From positions 79,349,421 through 79,413,420 of the forward strand of contig CM076189.1 in assembly GCA_038277395.1 (NCBI GenBank): a DNA stretch of 64,000 nucleotides. The letters are read 5' to 3'. The stretch's first letter is position 1; every line of letters starts with the position of its first letter. The notes under the pieces were generated by a model. It ran no database searches, was not told where the DNA came from, and saw only the letters and a list, made by a program, of their open reading frames with translations. This DNA is from Dryocosmus kuriphilus (Eukaryota; Arthropoda; Insecta; Hymenoptera; Cynipidae). Both the position numbers and the translations under genes were made by a program. Positions 33,141 through 44,404 of this stretch are shown piece by piece.

Positions 33141-34506
33141 ATGAACGCCAAACATAATTTTTTAACATTGGATGAGATAAGAGTAGCAGAAATTAACCTA
33201 TTGAAGCACTTACAAGAGCAAATGTTTAGTGATACACTCCAAAGTAAATTGACACCATTTAAAACATACTTGAACACAAATAACGTGCGCGTACTGAAAA
33301 CGAAGATTTTTAATCGTGGCGATGATCCTAGGTTCTTATGTCTCATCATTTTAGAGAACAAGCATGATATGGTATTTTTGCTTGTACGGGAAATGCATGA
33401 AAAGTTAGGGCACACAGGAGCCAATGTGATAATGAGCCATTTAAGAGAACAATTTTGGATTATTTCCTTGCGAAAACTTATCCGCACAATCATAGGTAAA
33501 TGCGTCATATGCGCGAGACAAAGGCAAAGCACGCTGAATGCGAGACTCCTCCCTTGCTTCTGGATCGCGTCCGAGATACAGCGGTGTTTGAAGTTGTCGG
33601 CATAGATTTCGCAGGACAGGTAATAATCAAAGGCGGGGGGAAGGGTTGGATTTGCATCTTTATGTGTGCGGTATATCGAGCGGTACATTTGTAGTTAGCC
33701 TCGTCACTATCGATAGAAGGGTTTATAGAATGATTATGTAGATTTGTGTCAAGACGTGGACAGCCACATGATCTACATAGTGATAATGGCACAAATTTTA
33801 CGGGCACTGATAAAGCGTTTAGAAAGCTAGCTGGGAAAAAATAGCTAAATACTGTTCGGCGTTAAAAATCGAATGGCATTTTAACCCCCCGTCGGCACCA
33901 TGGTGGGGAGGCTCGTGGGAAAGGCTTGTAGGAGTTGTAAAAAATATTCTACGCTATGTCCTGGGTAAAGCCAGTTTATCATATGAGAGCTTGACTAGCA
34001 CTCTGTGCAATACAGAGGCTATTATAAATTCACGACCGTTAACGTACATGTCAGAAGATCCAAATGATCTTAAACCTTTGTCACCTTCAATGTTCCTTCA
34101 AGAAATCCCAGAGGTGGGCGTTCCTGATTGTGATATGTTATATCACTCGAAATTGAATCAAAAGTTCAAGTATCAACAGAAGATTCTCGATGATTTACGC
34201 AAGAGATTTCGTTTAGAATACCTATGTCAACTGATATTAAAAAACGAGAAGAAAGTATCGCGTGAGGTAAAGGTTGGTGAAGTAGTTTTGATTGGCGACG
34301 ATAATCGTAAGCGCATAGATTGGCCGCTCGCCCTTGTGACAGAGGTAATTTTAGGTCGCAATGGTAAGGGGAGGGTAGTTGTTTCAAAAACAAAGAATGG
34401 GTTTATTAAAAGGCCTATACAACGAATTTATCCTCTCGAAGAACCCAATAATGTGAAAACCAAGAGCGGACGGGTGAGCAAGAAGCCAGATCGGTATAAG
34501 CCATGA
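33141..34506 (+). pseudogene. BEL/Pao integrase with C-terminal DUF5641
   Basis: The zinc-binding part reads REMHEKLGHTGANVI (H-x4-H) and CVICARQR (C-x2-C) at about 33388-33530. The catalytic core has VGIDFAGQVI (about 33597), HSDNGTNFTG (about 33778) and APWWGGSWERLVG (about 33895-33933), supplying D, D and E. Then come INSRPLTYMSEDPNDLKPLSPS and the DUF5641-like VGEVVLIGDD...WPLALV region, ending at a TGA at 34504. Three fragments in different frames, plus a TAG at 33693, show decay. The catalytic residues themselves are intact. Confidence 0.92.
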
Positions 34507-34665
34507 TCCAGACGTCTTATTTTCAGTACATATTTTTTGTAACGCGAGTATGCCTTTTACGAATATATGTTGTGTGGAAACTAAAAGTAGAGTATGATTT
34601 TCGATTACTTTTAATCTGTTTTTTCGCTAGTGTTTTGAAAATATTGAGAAAGTGTAATTTTCATC

Positions 34666-34680
34666 AAAAGGTGGGAAGGA
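34666..34680 (+). promoter_or_regulatory. BEL polypurine tract
   Basis: AAAAGGTGGGAAGGA lies immediately before the 3' LTR's TGTTGTAA, the expected site for plus-strand priming. Confidence 0.85.
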
Positions 34681-34828
34681 TGTTGTAATTGAGAAACTTA
34701 TGCGGAGTGAGTATTTTTCGGATTGTCTGTTTGAATTAAGCGCGCAATCTTGAGAAGCGCGTGAGAGGAGTGCGTTGGATGACTGGAGAGGCAGTAGGAA
34801 GGCAGGAGGAAGCGGAAGCGGCGCGGCG
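34681..34828 (+). repeat. BEL 3' LTR, left part
   Basis: First 148 bp of the 3' LTR, roughly 90% identical to 28868-29010. It is cut at ...GCGGCG, where the Transib element begins. The last five bases CGGCG (34824-34828) are one copy of the Transib target duplication. Confidence 0.95.
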
Positions 34829-34830
34829 CA

Positions 34831-35718
34831 CACAGTGGTTAAAAATTGGAATTTACCCTTCATAATCGGCTACAGGTCGTATTTCTTGACCGATTTGGAT
34901 GTTTTTTTTTTTGAAATTCTCAGCATAAAATTCTTAAGAGAACTGTGGATTTCGATTTTTTAATTTTTTCCACAGAGCAACAATATATAAAACAAATATA
35001 GTGACAAAATGGGCAATTTCAAATTTCTGAATTTTTATCTCACGAAAAAATATATATAAAAACTCATTATCAGTCTGAATTATTTCCCATGCATTCATAG
35101 AACAGAATTAAATCAATAAATATTTAACTTAATTATTATAAACAATTTTTATAAACAAATTTCTATGAGTGCTTTTTTTTCATAGAAAAAAATTTTTTCT
35201 TTACGATAATTGCAAGTAGATTCCATAAGAGTCATATTTGGTAACAAAAAGTTAGCATTAGTTAATAATTAACATTTTTATAAACAATTTTATAAACAAA
35301 TTCTTCATAATTGAGATTTTCTCACAGTAAAAGTCATTTTTCTGGCCGAAAGTGATTCATAGTCCTCTTTAGAAACATTTATATACTGTAAGTGTTATAA
35401 ATAAACAATATAAATTGTTAATAACAATTAAATTAAACAATCCCCCCAATCGGTCGTTTTATGGTGGAAATAAATGGATTTTCTTTAATTATTATAATAA
35501 TTAATTAGAGTGACATTTGTTGCGATGACTAACCAACAAAATTAAGCAATAAATAATTCACAAGATTGTTATAAACAATTTTATAACTAAAATTTTTCAT
35601 TTTCTATGGTAAAAAGGACAGCTTTCCACTGAAATAATCGGCAATAAAGTGGACAGTTGTTGCAAAATTCAATGTGGAGCATTAGATAATAACTTGTGTA
35701 ATTGTTATTAACAATTTT
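34831..35718 (+). repeat. Transib left long inverted repeat
   Basis: This arm is the reverse complement of about 38241-39139 with few differences. Landmarks are TTCATAATCGGCTACAGGTC (near 34858), CATGCATTCATAGAACAGAA (35088) and GTGGAGCATTAGATAATAAC (35671). Much of it is AT-rich with TTATAAACAATTTTATAA words. Similarity fades after TTGTTATTAACAATTTT at about 35718. Confidence 0.92.
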
Positions 35719-35756
35719 CATAACAAATTGTCTATAACAATCTTGTTAAATCCAGT

Positions 35757-35862
35757 ATAATCTAATCTAATCAAATCAAATCTAAACTTATCTAATCTAT
35801 TCTGATCTAATCTAATCTAATCTAATCTAATATAATCTATTCTATTCTAATCAAATCTAATG
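35757..35862 (+). repeat. (TCTAA)n pentanucleotide microsatellite
   Basis: About 100 bp of imperfect TCTAA repeats lie just inside the left inverted repeat of the Transib. There is no counterpart near the right arm, so it arose after or outside the duplicated arm. Confidence 0.93.
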
Positions 35863-36146
35863 GTGGTTATGTAATTCACCGCTAGGTGGATGTCTCGCAG
35901 CGCAGCTGGAGCTCTCACAAGAGAAGTTAGGCTTTTACTTTATAAAAGTAAAAGGGGTTGCGGTCAAATTACCTTTATATGATTTGCTTTCGGCATCATT
36001 TAAACGTATTTTGCGCAGGTTTGTACCATTGAGTATTACTCTCTTATTATTATTTTCTTTATTATTGTTTTATTATTTTTGTTTTGTTCCTTTGTTTTCT
36101 GCTTTTGTTTTCTTTTTTTTTTTGTTGTTGGTAATCAGTTTTCATT

Positions 36147-38136
36147 ATGGATACTCTTAGAGTACGTAAGAAAGTCCTTTCTGATATTCTTATTACTAAT
36201 AAGGGTACTGACAACGTACAAAGTTTGTTAAATTTCATACAAACTGAGTACAGTCTTGATCCTGAGCGCTTAAAAATAGTAGCTAATAATTTGAAGCTAT
36301 ATTTCTTGCCAGTATTTTTCAGAAAAAATGGAAAGAATCTTTAAGCACAAAAAGTCACTTTGAAAAAAGGTTCGAAAAGTGGCTAAGCACTGATTTTTTA
36401 GTTTCATTTTCTGAGACAAAATCAAAAGGAGGAAGGAAGACTTCGAATATAAAGTTTGAGGATGCTTCTTCTGCGACAAAGAGGCGGAAATTAATGTCCA
36501 TTGAAGAGTGTTTCACGGCTGTTGAAATACAGGATGCATTTCTGCGCAATTTACGAAAGAGTGGGAGAAAAAAAACTGCAAATGAAATACTCGCTCTTTT
36601 AAAATCTGAATAAACTGAACATTTCAACATTTCAGATAAATCTGAATGTGAACCATATGTCTCATACTCTTCAGAAGAAGCTTTGGCTTTAATGCAACAG
36701 GCCAGGCTATCAAAGTTTCAGTATGAAACAATCCATTCACAGGCTAAAACTAGAAAGGCTGACATTTATCCTATCTATCCGAAATTAATTGAAGTTAAAA
36801 AAGATTGCTATCCTGCAAATATTCAAATTTCGAAGAAGGAGCCACGATTGAGATTCAGTCTCTTATTGATCACACAATTCAACAACGACTTTTTATAGAT
36901 CCTAACTTATGTCTTCCAGCTTCAGAGAACAGATTGAAGATAACTTATTTGGACTTTGAAGTTAAGTACGGCATTGATGGACTTTCAACTGAAGCAAAAT
37001 ACAATCAGAAGTTCAATAACAATAACTTGACTGATGACTCGTTATTTACAGCATCAATGGTGCCAATATTGTTAAAAGTAAAGGACACAGAAGAAACAGT
37101 TTGGATGAATCCTCATAGTTCCTCGCCAAAACGATGCATACCTATAATGATTAAGTATGCAAAGGAAACAAAGGAATGGACTAAAGCAGAAATTAAAAAT
37201 ATTAAGACTCAAGTTCAAAATCTTAGACCACACAACAATTAGTACGACTAATAATGGCGTGTACACAGTTACAACGGAAATGAAGTTGACGATGTTGGAT
37301 GGAAAAGTTTGCACAGCTCTCACCGATACACCATCATCTTCTACTTGCTACATTTGCAGGGCGACACCATCTCAAATGAATGACTTAGACCGTGTAAAGC
37401 AGAAGAAAGTAATCAGCTCCAATTTTGAGTTTGGTCTTTCGACTTTACATGCCTGGATACGATTCATGGAGTGTATACTCCACATTGCTTATCGGCTAAG
37501 AGTCTGCAAATGGAGTGTATCCATGAAGGAGGATAAAGAAATGATGCAAGAAGATAAGAAAAGAATTTGCAACGACTTTCAAAGAAAAATGGGTTTGATA
37601 ATTGATCAACCAAGTCAAGGATCTGGCAATTCTAATTGTGGTAATACGGCTCGCAGGTTTTTCTCAGACGTTGACAAAACCGCAGAAATAACAGGAGTTA
37701 ATAGAGAACTCATTAAGATGTTTAGAAACATATTGCAGATGCTGGCTAGTAGAAGGAAAATCCCCCTCTCTTCTTTGAAGAGTATGCTTTTAGTGCAGCA
37801 AAACTGTATGTGAGCTTATATCCCTGGTACTATATGCCTTCTTCAGTTCACAAAATTCTTATACATGGGGGAAAGATTATGGAGAATTTTATGCTGCCAA
37901 TCGGCATGTATTCCGAAGAAGCTTCCGAAGCCAGGAACAAGGATATTAAATACATTCGACAATTTAATACTCGAAAAATGGCTCGATTGCATACTATGGA
38001 AGACTTGATTCACAAACTTCTTGAGTCTTCAGATCTTTTTATTGCATCCTTGAAGCCTGAATGGGAAAAAGTTGAAGTTGAACTTGACCAAGAACTAGAT
38101 AAATTAATTGCAAAATTCGAATCCAGGAATTCATGA
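36147..38136 (+). pseudogene. Transib transposase (RAG1-like), frameshifted
   Basis: The protein would cut at the element's ends and join them to target DNA. It starts MDTLRVRKKVLSDIL at 36147 and needs about four frame changes (near 36330, 36835, 37215 and 37795) and passes one in-frame stop at about 36611. Recognisable parts are KYGIDGLSTEAKYNQ with the first catalytic Asp (about 36976), CTALTDTPSSSTCYICRATP (second Asp and a Cys pair, about 37314-37370), LSTLHAWIRFMECILHIAYR, GSGNSNCGNTARRFF, YPWYYMPSSVHKILIHG and YSEEASEARNKDIK with the catalytic Glu (about 37910). About 660 codons match usual Transib length. The catalytic residues survive, but the reading frame does not. Confidence 0.95.
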
Positions 38137-38240
38137 ACTATTTTCTAAAATTCTATGTTCTGAATTCTAATTTCGTTGACGATGGCAATTAATTTATACT
38201 AAGTTTCTTATAGCAATACAATACGATTTTTTGCAAAAAT

Positions 38241-39139
38241 TGTTAATAACAATTACACAAGTTATTATCTAATGCTCCACATTGAATTTTGCAACAACTG
38301 TCACTTATTGCCGATTATTTCAGTGGAAAGCTGTCCTTTTTACCATAGAAAATGAAAAATTTTAGTTATAAATTGTTTATAACAATCTTGTAAATTATTT
38401 ATTGCTTAATTTTGTTGGTTAGTCATCGCAACAAATGTCACTCTAATTAATTATTATAATAATTAAAGAAAATCCCATTTATTTCCACCATAAAACGACC
38501 GATTGGGGGGATTGTTTAATTTAATTGTTATTAACAATTTATATTGTTTATTTATAACACCTACAGTATATAAATGTTTCTAAAGAGGACTATGAATCAC
38601 TTTCGGCCAGAAAAAATGACTTTTACTGTGAGAAAAATCTCAAATTATGATGAAGAATTTGTTTATAAAATTGTTTATAAAAATGTTAATTATTAACTAA
38701 TGCTAACTTTTTGTTACCAAATATGACTCTTATGGAATCTACTTGCAATTATCGTAAAGAAAAAAAATTTTTTTCTATGAAAAAAAATAAGCACTCATAG
38801 GAATTGTTTATAAAATTGTTTATAATAATTAAGTTAAATATTTATTGATTTAATTCTGTTCTATGAATGCATGGGCAATAATTCAGACTGATAATGAGTT
38901 TTTTATATATATTTTTTTCGTTTTTCGAGATAAAAATTCAGAAATTTGAAATTGCCCATTTTGTCACTATATTTGTTTATATATTGTTGCTCTGTGGAAA
39001 AAATTAAAAAATCGAAATCCACACTTCTCTTAAGAATTTTATGCTGAGAATTTCAAAAAAAAAAAAACATCCAAATCGGTCAAGAAATACGACCCTGTAG
39101 CCGATTATGAAGGGTAAATTCCAATTTTTAACCACTGTG
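38241..39139 (-). repeat. Transib right long inverted repeat
   Basis: Reverse-complement partner of 34831-35718. It ends with AACCACTGTG, the complement of the left heptamer. The arm begins just after the transposase stop (about 100 bp), so most of the element's non-coding DNA is duplicated at both ends. Confidence 0.92.
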
Positions 39140-39267
39140 CGGCGGTCTCTCTGAAATCGAGGTTTATTTTTGTGTAAAAATCGTTTCCCATGTTTTTTTG
39201 GAATAAACATTCATTTATATTTTTACGTCTCACCTATTTGAGATTTCCAGTTCCTTATAAATTAACA
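39140..39267 (+). repeat. BEL 3' LTR, right part
   Basis: It starts with the second CGGCG of the Transib target duplication, then GTCTCTCTGAAATCGAGG, and continues to ATTAACA, matching 29003-29131 of the 5' LTR. CTATA follows at 39268-39272. Confidence 0.95.
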
Positions 39268-39334
39268 CTATATATACGTATATATTTTCTAATATGCTCT
39301 CCGGTATATTTGGACACCTTGCATAGATTCGTAT

Positions 39335-41770
39335 GTGCATAAAAAACTTCTGGTGTCTGAATCCTCAAAATTATGTTTTTATAATTAAATGGAAATATTT
39401 ATTTTTAAGTTTCCTACCGTTGATAGAATGATTCCCAAAATTCAATAGGAAGGCTTGGACAAAAATTGGGAAAAATTGCTGCTTCTGAAGGAAAATTACA
39501 TTTCGTCATTGAAATGAAAGAATTAATTTCTAAACTTGTATGGGAAGAATTGCACAAGAATTAGGGAAAATTTCCATATATTTGTGGTTTTTAACTATAA
39601 AAATCATGAAAGGTAATAATTCGGAAAAATAAGAATTGCGCCAAATAGAAAGTTATCAAAAAATTAATATTATTTCAAACGATAACTTGGAAAAATCTAA
39701 CTATGGCAAGTGATAATTGAAGAAAATAAAAATGATGTTAGATGATTATTAATTAAAATAAAGTTAGACCAAATGGAATTCCTAGTAAACTGAAACCTGG
39801 GCGAAATAAAATTTGGAGAAGGCTATTTAAAAAATTGAGGAAAATTCATAAAAGTTCTTCAGAATTTAAAAAAATTTGGCAGAAATATAGTAAATTATAA
39901 AATTAGGGAAAAAGAACGCAAATTAAAAGAAACAAATATTTTTACCCTGCAACGTTATGGAGATATTATAATTTTGGTGGCTTTGATTTCCGATTTAATT
40001 TTTAAAGATACTGCTTTGAGTTTGTTGCAATCTTGAAATTTCAAATTCCAAAAAATTTAATGTTAAAGCGCTAAAAATTTTTATATATTTTGTTCATTCT
40101 GTTTCCTCGTGCCGTACGGAAAATTTCGACCATCACATTTAGGAACGAACAATTAAAAATGGAATTTTTTAAGTAATCTTGTTGGAAACATATGTAAGGA
40201 AATATTTTTTTCTAAAGCTAAACAATTACAATAATCTTTTATACTTACCTTCAAAATAAGGGAAGCACACGAAGTGTCAGAATATAATATTTGTAAGAGT
40301 CCTAATTTTTTTAAACTGGCATGTTGATAAAATAACTAAGAACCTAATTCTTTATAAATAACTATCATTGATACACTATTGATTTCACCTGATAGTGGGC
40401 TTCATTTATTTTTATTCAAAAATAGCGTGAAAAGTTTTGAATATATTTGTTCTCCGGATTTTGAAATTTTTCGTAATTGCTAGAGTATGTTACATACAAC
40501 TATTTATAAAAATCAGAATTACTACACATTACAATATCTGTTAAAGATGGCATGATATAGGAAGTAAAATAAAAAAGTTAAAATCATTTTCCCTTATATA
40601 CTTAAGTTTCCCTGTTATGTATAAGAATACAAGTGTTAAAAAAAAAATGTGATCAAAACAGCTCTTTTAATTTCTCGCCCTTTTAGAGATCCGCTTGAAT
40701 TTCATAGACTTTTGGGTATCGGAGTTACATTGATGAAAAATCTTGGACGAATACTACTAAAGAAATTAGCTTAAATTCTTCTTATTTCTAAAGTTTTTTA
40801 AACGAATTAAAAAATTTTTAGAAGTCTAAACATGTAGAAAACTTAATAGCTTTTAAAAAATTTTCTATATTCAAAATATCAATTAAATATAATTAATGAG
40901 TTTCAATTACCTTTACTGAAACTTGTTATGAAACCTTTAATTTAATGGCTTGAATATGTTTCTATAAATTAAAAATGTACAGTTTTCTATGTTTCTAGCT
41001 TTCTTCTAAAAAACTTTTAAAATAAAAAGAACTGCAAGGTTCTTTCATCGACTTCATTCAATCAAATATTTGGATAATTCAACTATACAAAAAACTTAGA
41101 GAATATTTTTGAAAAATTTTGTTTCTAAAGTTCAAAAAATTTCTAAACATAAAAAGTAATTTTCTAAGTTTTCCTAGTATCCAAGTTCCTACACCCTCTT
41201 AAAAAATATTTTTCTAATGAACTTAGGATGTTTTAATATACCAAATGTAAGGTTATCGAAGCTTTTTATTCAATCCTGTTTTTTATTTGTAGCATAATTT
41301 CCAATTTACGCGAAAGTCCATTCAACACCGACATTTTATTTTAACGGATTAACCGTTTAAACCATTAATATTTATTTTTCTCATCACTATGGAGTTTGAT
41401 CATGTCTATAGTCCGATAACATAAAACAAATTTACTTTAGCTTTAGAATATTATACATTTGAGTTTTTATATACCCAAAGCTAAGGAAAAATTTATTTTC
41501 AGATATAAAATTGAAGTCTTTAAGTGGTGTATCCCTCGCATTTTACTAAATAATCACTTTACTTAATTCACACTTTGAACTTGAATTGTTATATATATGC
41601 TGTAGAGCAATGGTTTTCGACAGGTTATGCGTCTAAACAAGTCTTTACATCCTGTAGCAGGGGTTTATGGAGTTTCCTAAAATTTCTTTTGAGTTCATAC
41701 GTTAAAATTGCTCCCCCTCATGTAAATTTTTCCCCGCTGCCCCTTAGGATTATATTTTCCCTCGAAGAAC
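39335..41770 (-). repeat. Array unit copy 4, cut by the sequence gap
   Basis: Block B (39340-40090), block C (40100-40660, GTGCCGTACGGAAAATTTCG), block D (40660-41560) and the first part of the coding segment (about 41580-41770) follow in the same order and orientation as the other copies. The minus strand of 41680-41600 still gives the NSKEILG...INPCY region of the array protein, but with stops. The rest of the coding segment is hidden by the 500-N gap. Confidence 0.75.
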
Positions 41771-42270
41771 NNNNNNNNNNNNNNNNNNNNNNNNNNNNNN
41801 NNNNNNNNNNNNNNNNNNNNNNNNNNNNNNNNNNNNNNNNNNNNNNNNNNNNNNNNNNNNNNNNNNNNNNNNNNNNNNNNNNNNNNNNNNNNNNNNNNNN
41901 NNNNNNNNNNNNNNNNNNNNNNNNNNNNNNNNNNNNNNNNNNNNNNNNNNNNNNNNNNNNNNNNNNNNNNNNNNNNNNNNNNNNNNNNNNNNNNNNNNNN
42001 NNNNNNNNNNNNNNNNNNNNNNNNNNNNNNNNNNNNNNNNNNNNNNNNNNNNNNNNNNNNNNNNNNNNNNNNNNNNNNNNNNNNNNNNNNNNNNNNNNNN
42101 NNNNNNNNNNNNNNNNNNNNNNNNNNNNNNNNNNNNNNNNNNNNNNNNNNNNNNNNNNNNNNNNNNNNNNNNNNNNNNNNNNNNNNNNNNNNNNNNNNNN
42201 NNNNNNNNNNNNNNNNNNNNNNNNNNNNNNNNNNNNNNNNNNNNNNNNNNNNNNNNNNNNNNNNNNNNNN
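41771..42270. other. Assembly gap (500 N)
   Basis: Exactly 500 N, probably a scaffold gap of nominal size. Open frames that appear to cross it are meaningless. The boundary between array copy 4 and the RTE element lies inside it. Confidence 0.99.
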
Positions 42271-43795
42271 GTTCTGTTTTTCAGATTGCGCGTATTAATT
42301 TTAAAATTTGTCTTGTGAGGCAAAGTCCCCCATTTTTTATCAATTCTGACGGTAGGTCGTGAATGCCCGCGGCTTTGCTATTCTTCAACTTCTTTAGGGC
42401 CATTTCTATTTTTTTATCAGTAGGCTCATCAATTAGCAGATCAGCAGTGTGGATTTCACCGAGATTAACTTCAGCGGGGTCTTCGTGTACGTTTAATAGC
42501 TTATCAAAATAGTTTTTCCATTAATTTAATCTCTCTGTCACATCAGATACTAGATTGCCATTTTCGTCCCTCATGACTTCCGTTCAACTTTGAAAGCCTT
42601 TCCTTATAAAATTGATTTCCCTGTGTGTCTCACGCGGACTATTTTTTCTATTAAGCGTGTCTACTGCTAGTATTTTATTATCTTCCCACTCCCTTTTCTT
42701 GGATCTGTAAAACCTATTTGTACTTTTACTAATTTCTAGAAACTTCTTATGTGTTTGATCGCACTTATTTTGTAAACTAATTTCTTTGACCTTTGTTCGC
42801 TTTTAAAACCATAGCTTGCACTCTTCGCCGAAACACGATTTGCTTTTTGTTACTTTCTTTAAACCTATATTAATTTTCGCGGCTGTCTTCATCGCCTGTT
42901 TAATACTGCCCCACAGGGTTTCCGGGTCCTCCTCACAATTATCGCTGGCGTTTTTAAATTTATCTACATTGAAAAGTACTGCTGGCTCTGGAAGGCTAGT
43001 TTTCCGATTTAAAACTAGTCTAGATCCTAGTTTCACCTTCACGAGAAAATGGTCTGAACTTAAATCCTCTCCCCTGTACGATGTTACATCTATAATGTTT
43101 GTATGACGTCTTCCGTCAATTAAAACGTGATCAATCTGATTGTGAGTGATACCATCTGGTGATGTCCAGGTGGCCTTATGTACACTTTTATGCTTGAAAT
43201 ACGTGCTTTTGACAACGAGGTTCTTTGAAGCTGCAAAGCTTATGATTCTAGTCCCATTATCATTACTGACACCATGCAAGCTTGCTGACCCCATTGTAGG
43301 CCTATACATTGGTTCTTTTCCAATTTTCGCCTCGAAGACTCCCAATACTATTTTTGTGTCCAAGTTCGAAAACTTTTCAAGAACTTGATTGATTGTTCCA
43401 TAAAAAGTATCTTTAGTATCTTCGTCTTTGTCCTCGTTAGGGGAGTGCACACTAATTAGCACCTGTTTGCAGAAATTACTATTTGGTACTATATATGTTA
43501 ACCGGTCGTTAATGAATTGCATATCGATAACCGCTTGCGAAATTCATTTGTTAATAAGAAACCCGGACCGCAATTTGCGCCTTTCAACTCCCCCATAGTG
43601 AAATGTGTAGTTATCCTTAGAGATTGATGCTTACTCGCCCGGCCAGCAGGCTTCTTGAAGTGCTATTCTATAAATATCGTATCTCTTTGCTATCTCAATG
43701 AGATCGCTCAATCCGCCAGTATTTAGACTACGTGCATTCTGAGTTCCCGCCTCAAGATATTTTATTGTAGTTGTTTGTTCTTGGAAGTTAGCCAT
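42271..43795 (-). pseudogene. RTE-type LINE: endonuclease and start of RT
   Basis: On the minus strand the frame begins MANFQEQTTTIKYLE at 43795 and gives TQNARSLNTGGLSDLIEI and RIALQEACWPGE, the start of an apurinic/apyrimidinic-type endonuclease. The long open part (43522-42803) has ISVHSPNEDKDEDTKDTFYG, VLGVFEAKIGKEP (VLGDFNAKVG in the family, so Asp-Phe-Asn is altered), ATWTSPDGITHNQIDHVLI and DLSSDHFLVKVKL (catalytic SDH). After a frame break, RDENGNLVSDVTE and KLKNSKAAGIHDLPSELI lead into the RT, which is lost in the gap. The type is widespread in arthropods and often misannotated as craniofacial development protein 2-like. Confidence 0.88.
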
Positions 43796-44404
43796 GATAG
43801 TTTAAGAAATTCCGCACGTTATAGATCCTGTCCCGATCACAGGCGAGTCCACCGTCACAGGCGTGATAATCCCCATACTTCCCTAGGTCTGAGTATGGGA
43901 GCTTTCCGACTTCGGCAAGGACCGCGTCAACCTGTTGTCAGACACATTACGGTTTCATCCTCGTACCTAAGGTCCCCCTGCAAGGCAGTGCGCCGAACGG
44001 CATCAATACCGTGTTGAGCCTACAGGCGAATGATTCCACACATCCGATGCGGGCAGAGTCATCGCTGTGGTGTGCAATGGTTCAGCAGGATTTTCCCCAT
44101 TCGAGATATTTTGGTTTGGTCGGGCTAGTGTTTCCAGCTGGACGCACGCTGCGCCTCGGCATGTTAGAACCCACGTGTTGCATATGGACGCGAAAGGGTG
44201 ATTCCCCCCACAACATGGGTTTCGTTTACCTATTTTTTACCATGTGGGCTCACGAGAGCTATGCCGGTTCCTATCGTCTTTCCGCGACTGCTTGTTCTTG
44301 CACTCGCAGTTAAACCCAGAAGCTGTTCAACTTCAGGGGCCGTTCCTCTATCCGTAACCTGAGGACGCGCTGCGTAGTGGTGACAAGAACCCACCGAGAA
44401 GCAT
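43796..44404 (-). other. GC-richer leader, probably RTE 5' UTR
   Basis: About 600 bp of balanced composition lie upstream (minus strand) of the RTE start and end where CCTTAAAA repeats resume. Small open frames on the plus strand (43775-44017, 44011-44313) have no recognisable motif and lie antisense to this leader, so I do not call them. Confidence 0.5.

Larger units (their letters stand above)
34829..39139 (+). mobile_element. Transib element with ~0.9-kb terminal inverted repeats
   Basis: The ends are CACAGTGGTTAAAAATTGG (from 34831) and its complement (to 39139). The element is flanked by CGGCG at 34824-34828 and 39140-39144, the 5-bp GC-rich target duplication typical of Transib. Two extra bases (CA, 34829-34830) separate the left duplication from the left heptamer. 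The first seven bases, CACAGTG, equal the V(D)J recombination heptamer, consistent with the known Transib-RAG1 relationship. The inverted repeats extend inward about 890-900 bp, much longer than the short ends usual in the family. A RAG1-like transposase (36147-38136) lies between them. Confidence 0.96.
28868..39267 (+). mobile_element. BEL/Pao LTR retrotransposon with nested Transib
   Basis: The element begins TGTTGTAATTGAG and ends ...ATTAACA. It is flanked by identical 5-bp direct repeats CTATA at 28863-28867 and 39268-39272. It has a 264-bp 5' LTR, a primer-binding site, Gag, protease, RT, RNase H and integrase, a polypurine tract and a 3' LTR. The 3' LTR is cut by a 4.3-kb Transib element (34829-39139). 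Without the Transib, the BEL is about 6.1 kb. The LTRs are roughly 90% identical by eye, and the coding region has several stops and frameshifts, so it is old and inactive. Confidence 0.95.

Noticed and set aside
35757..35862. Telomere-like repeat
   Set aside because: The unit is TCTAA, not the insect TTAGG, and it is short, imperfect and internal to a transposon.
36147..38136. Idea that this is a host RAG1-like gene
   Set aside because: The coding region lies between Transib inverted repeats with a target duplication and has several frameshifts, so it is a transposon relic.
41575..42323. Open frames of 247 and 201 codons on both strands
   Set aside because: They run through the 500-N gap, so they are artefacts.
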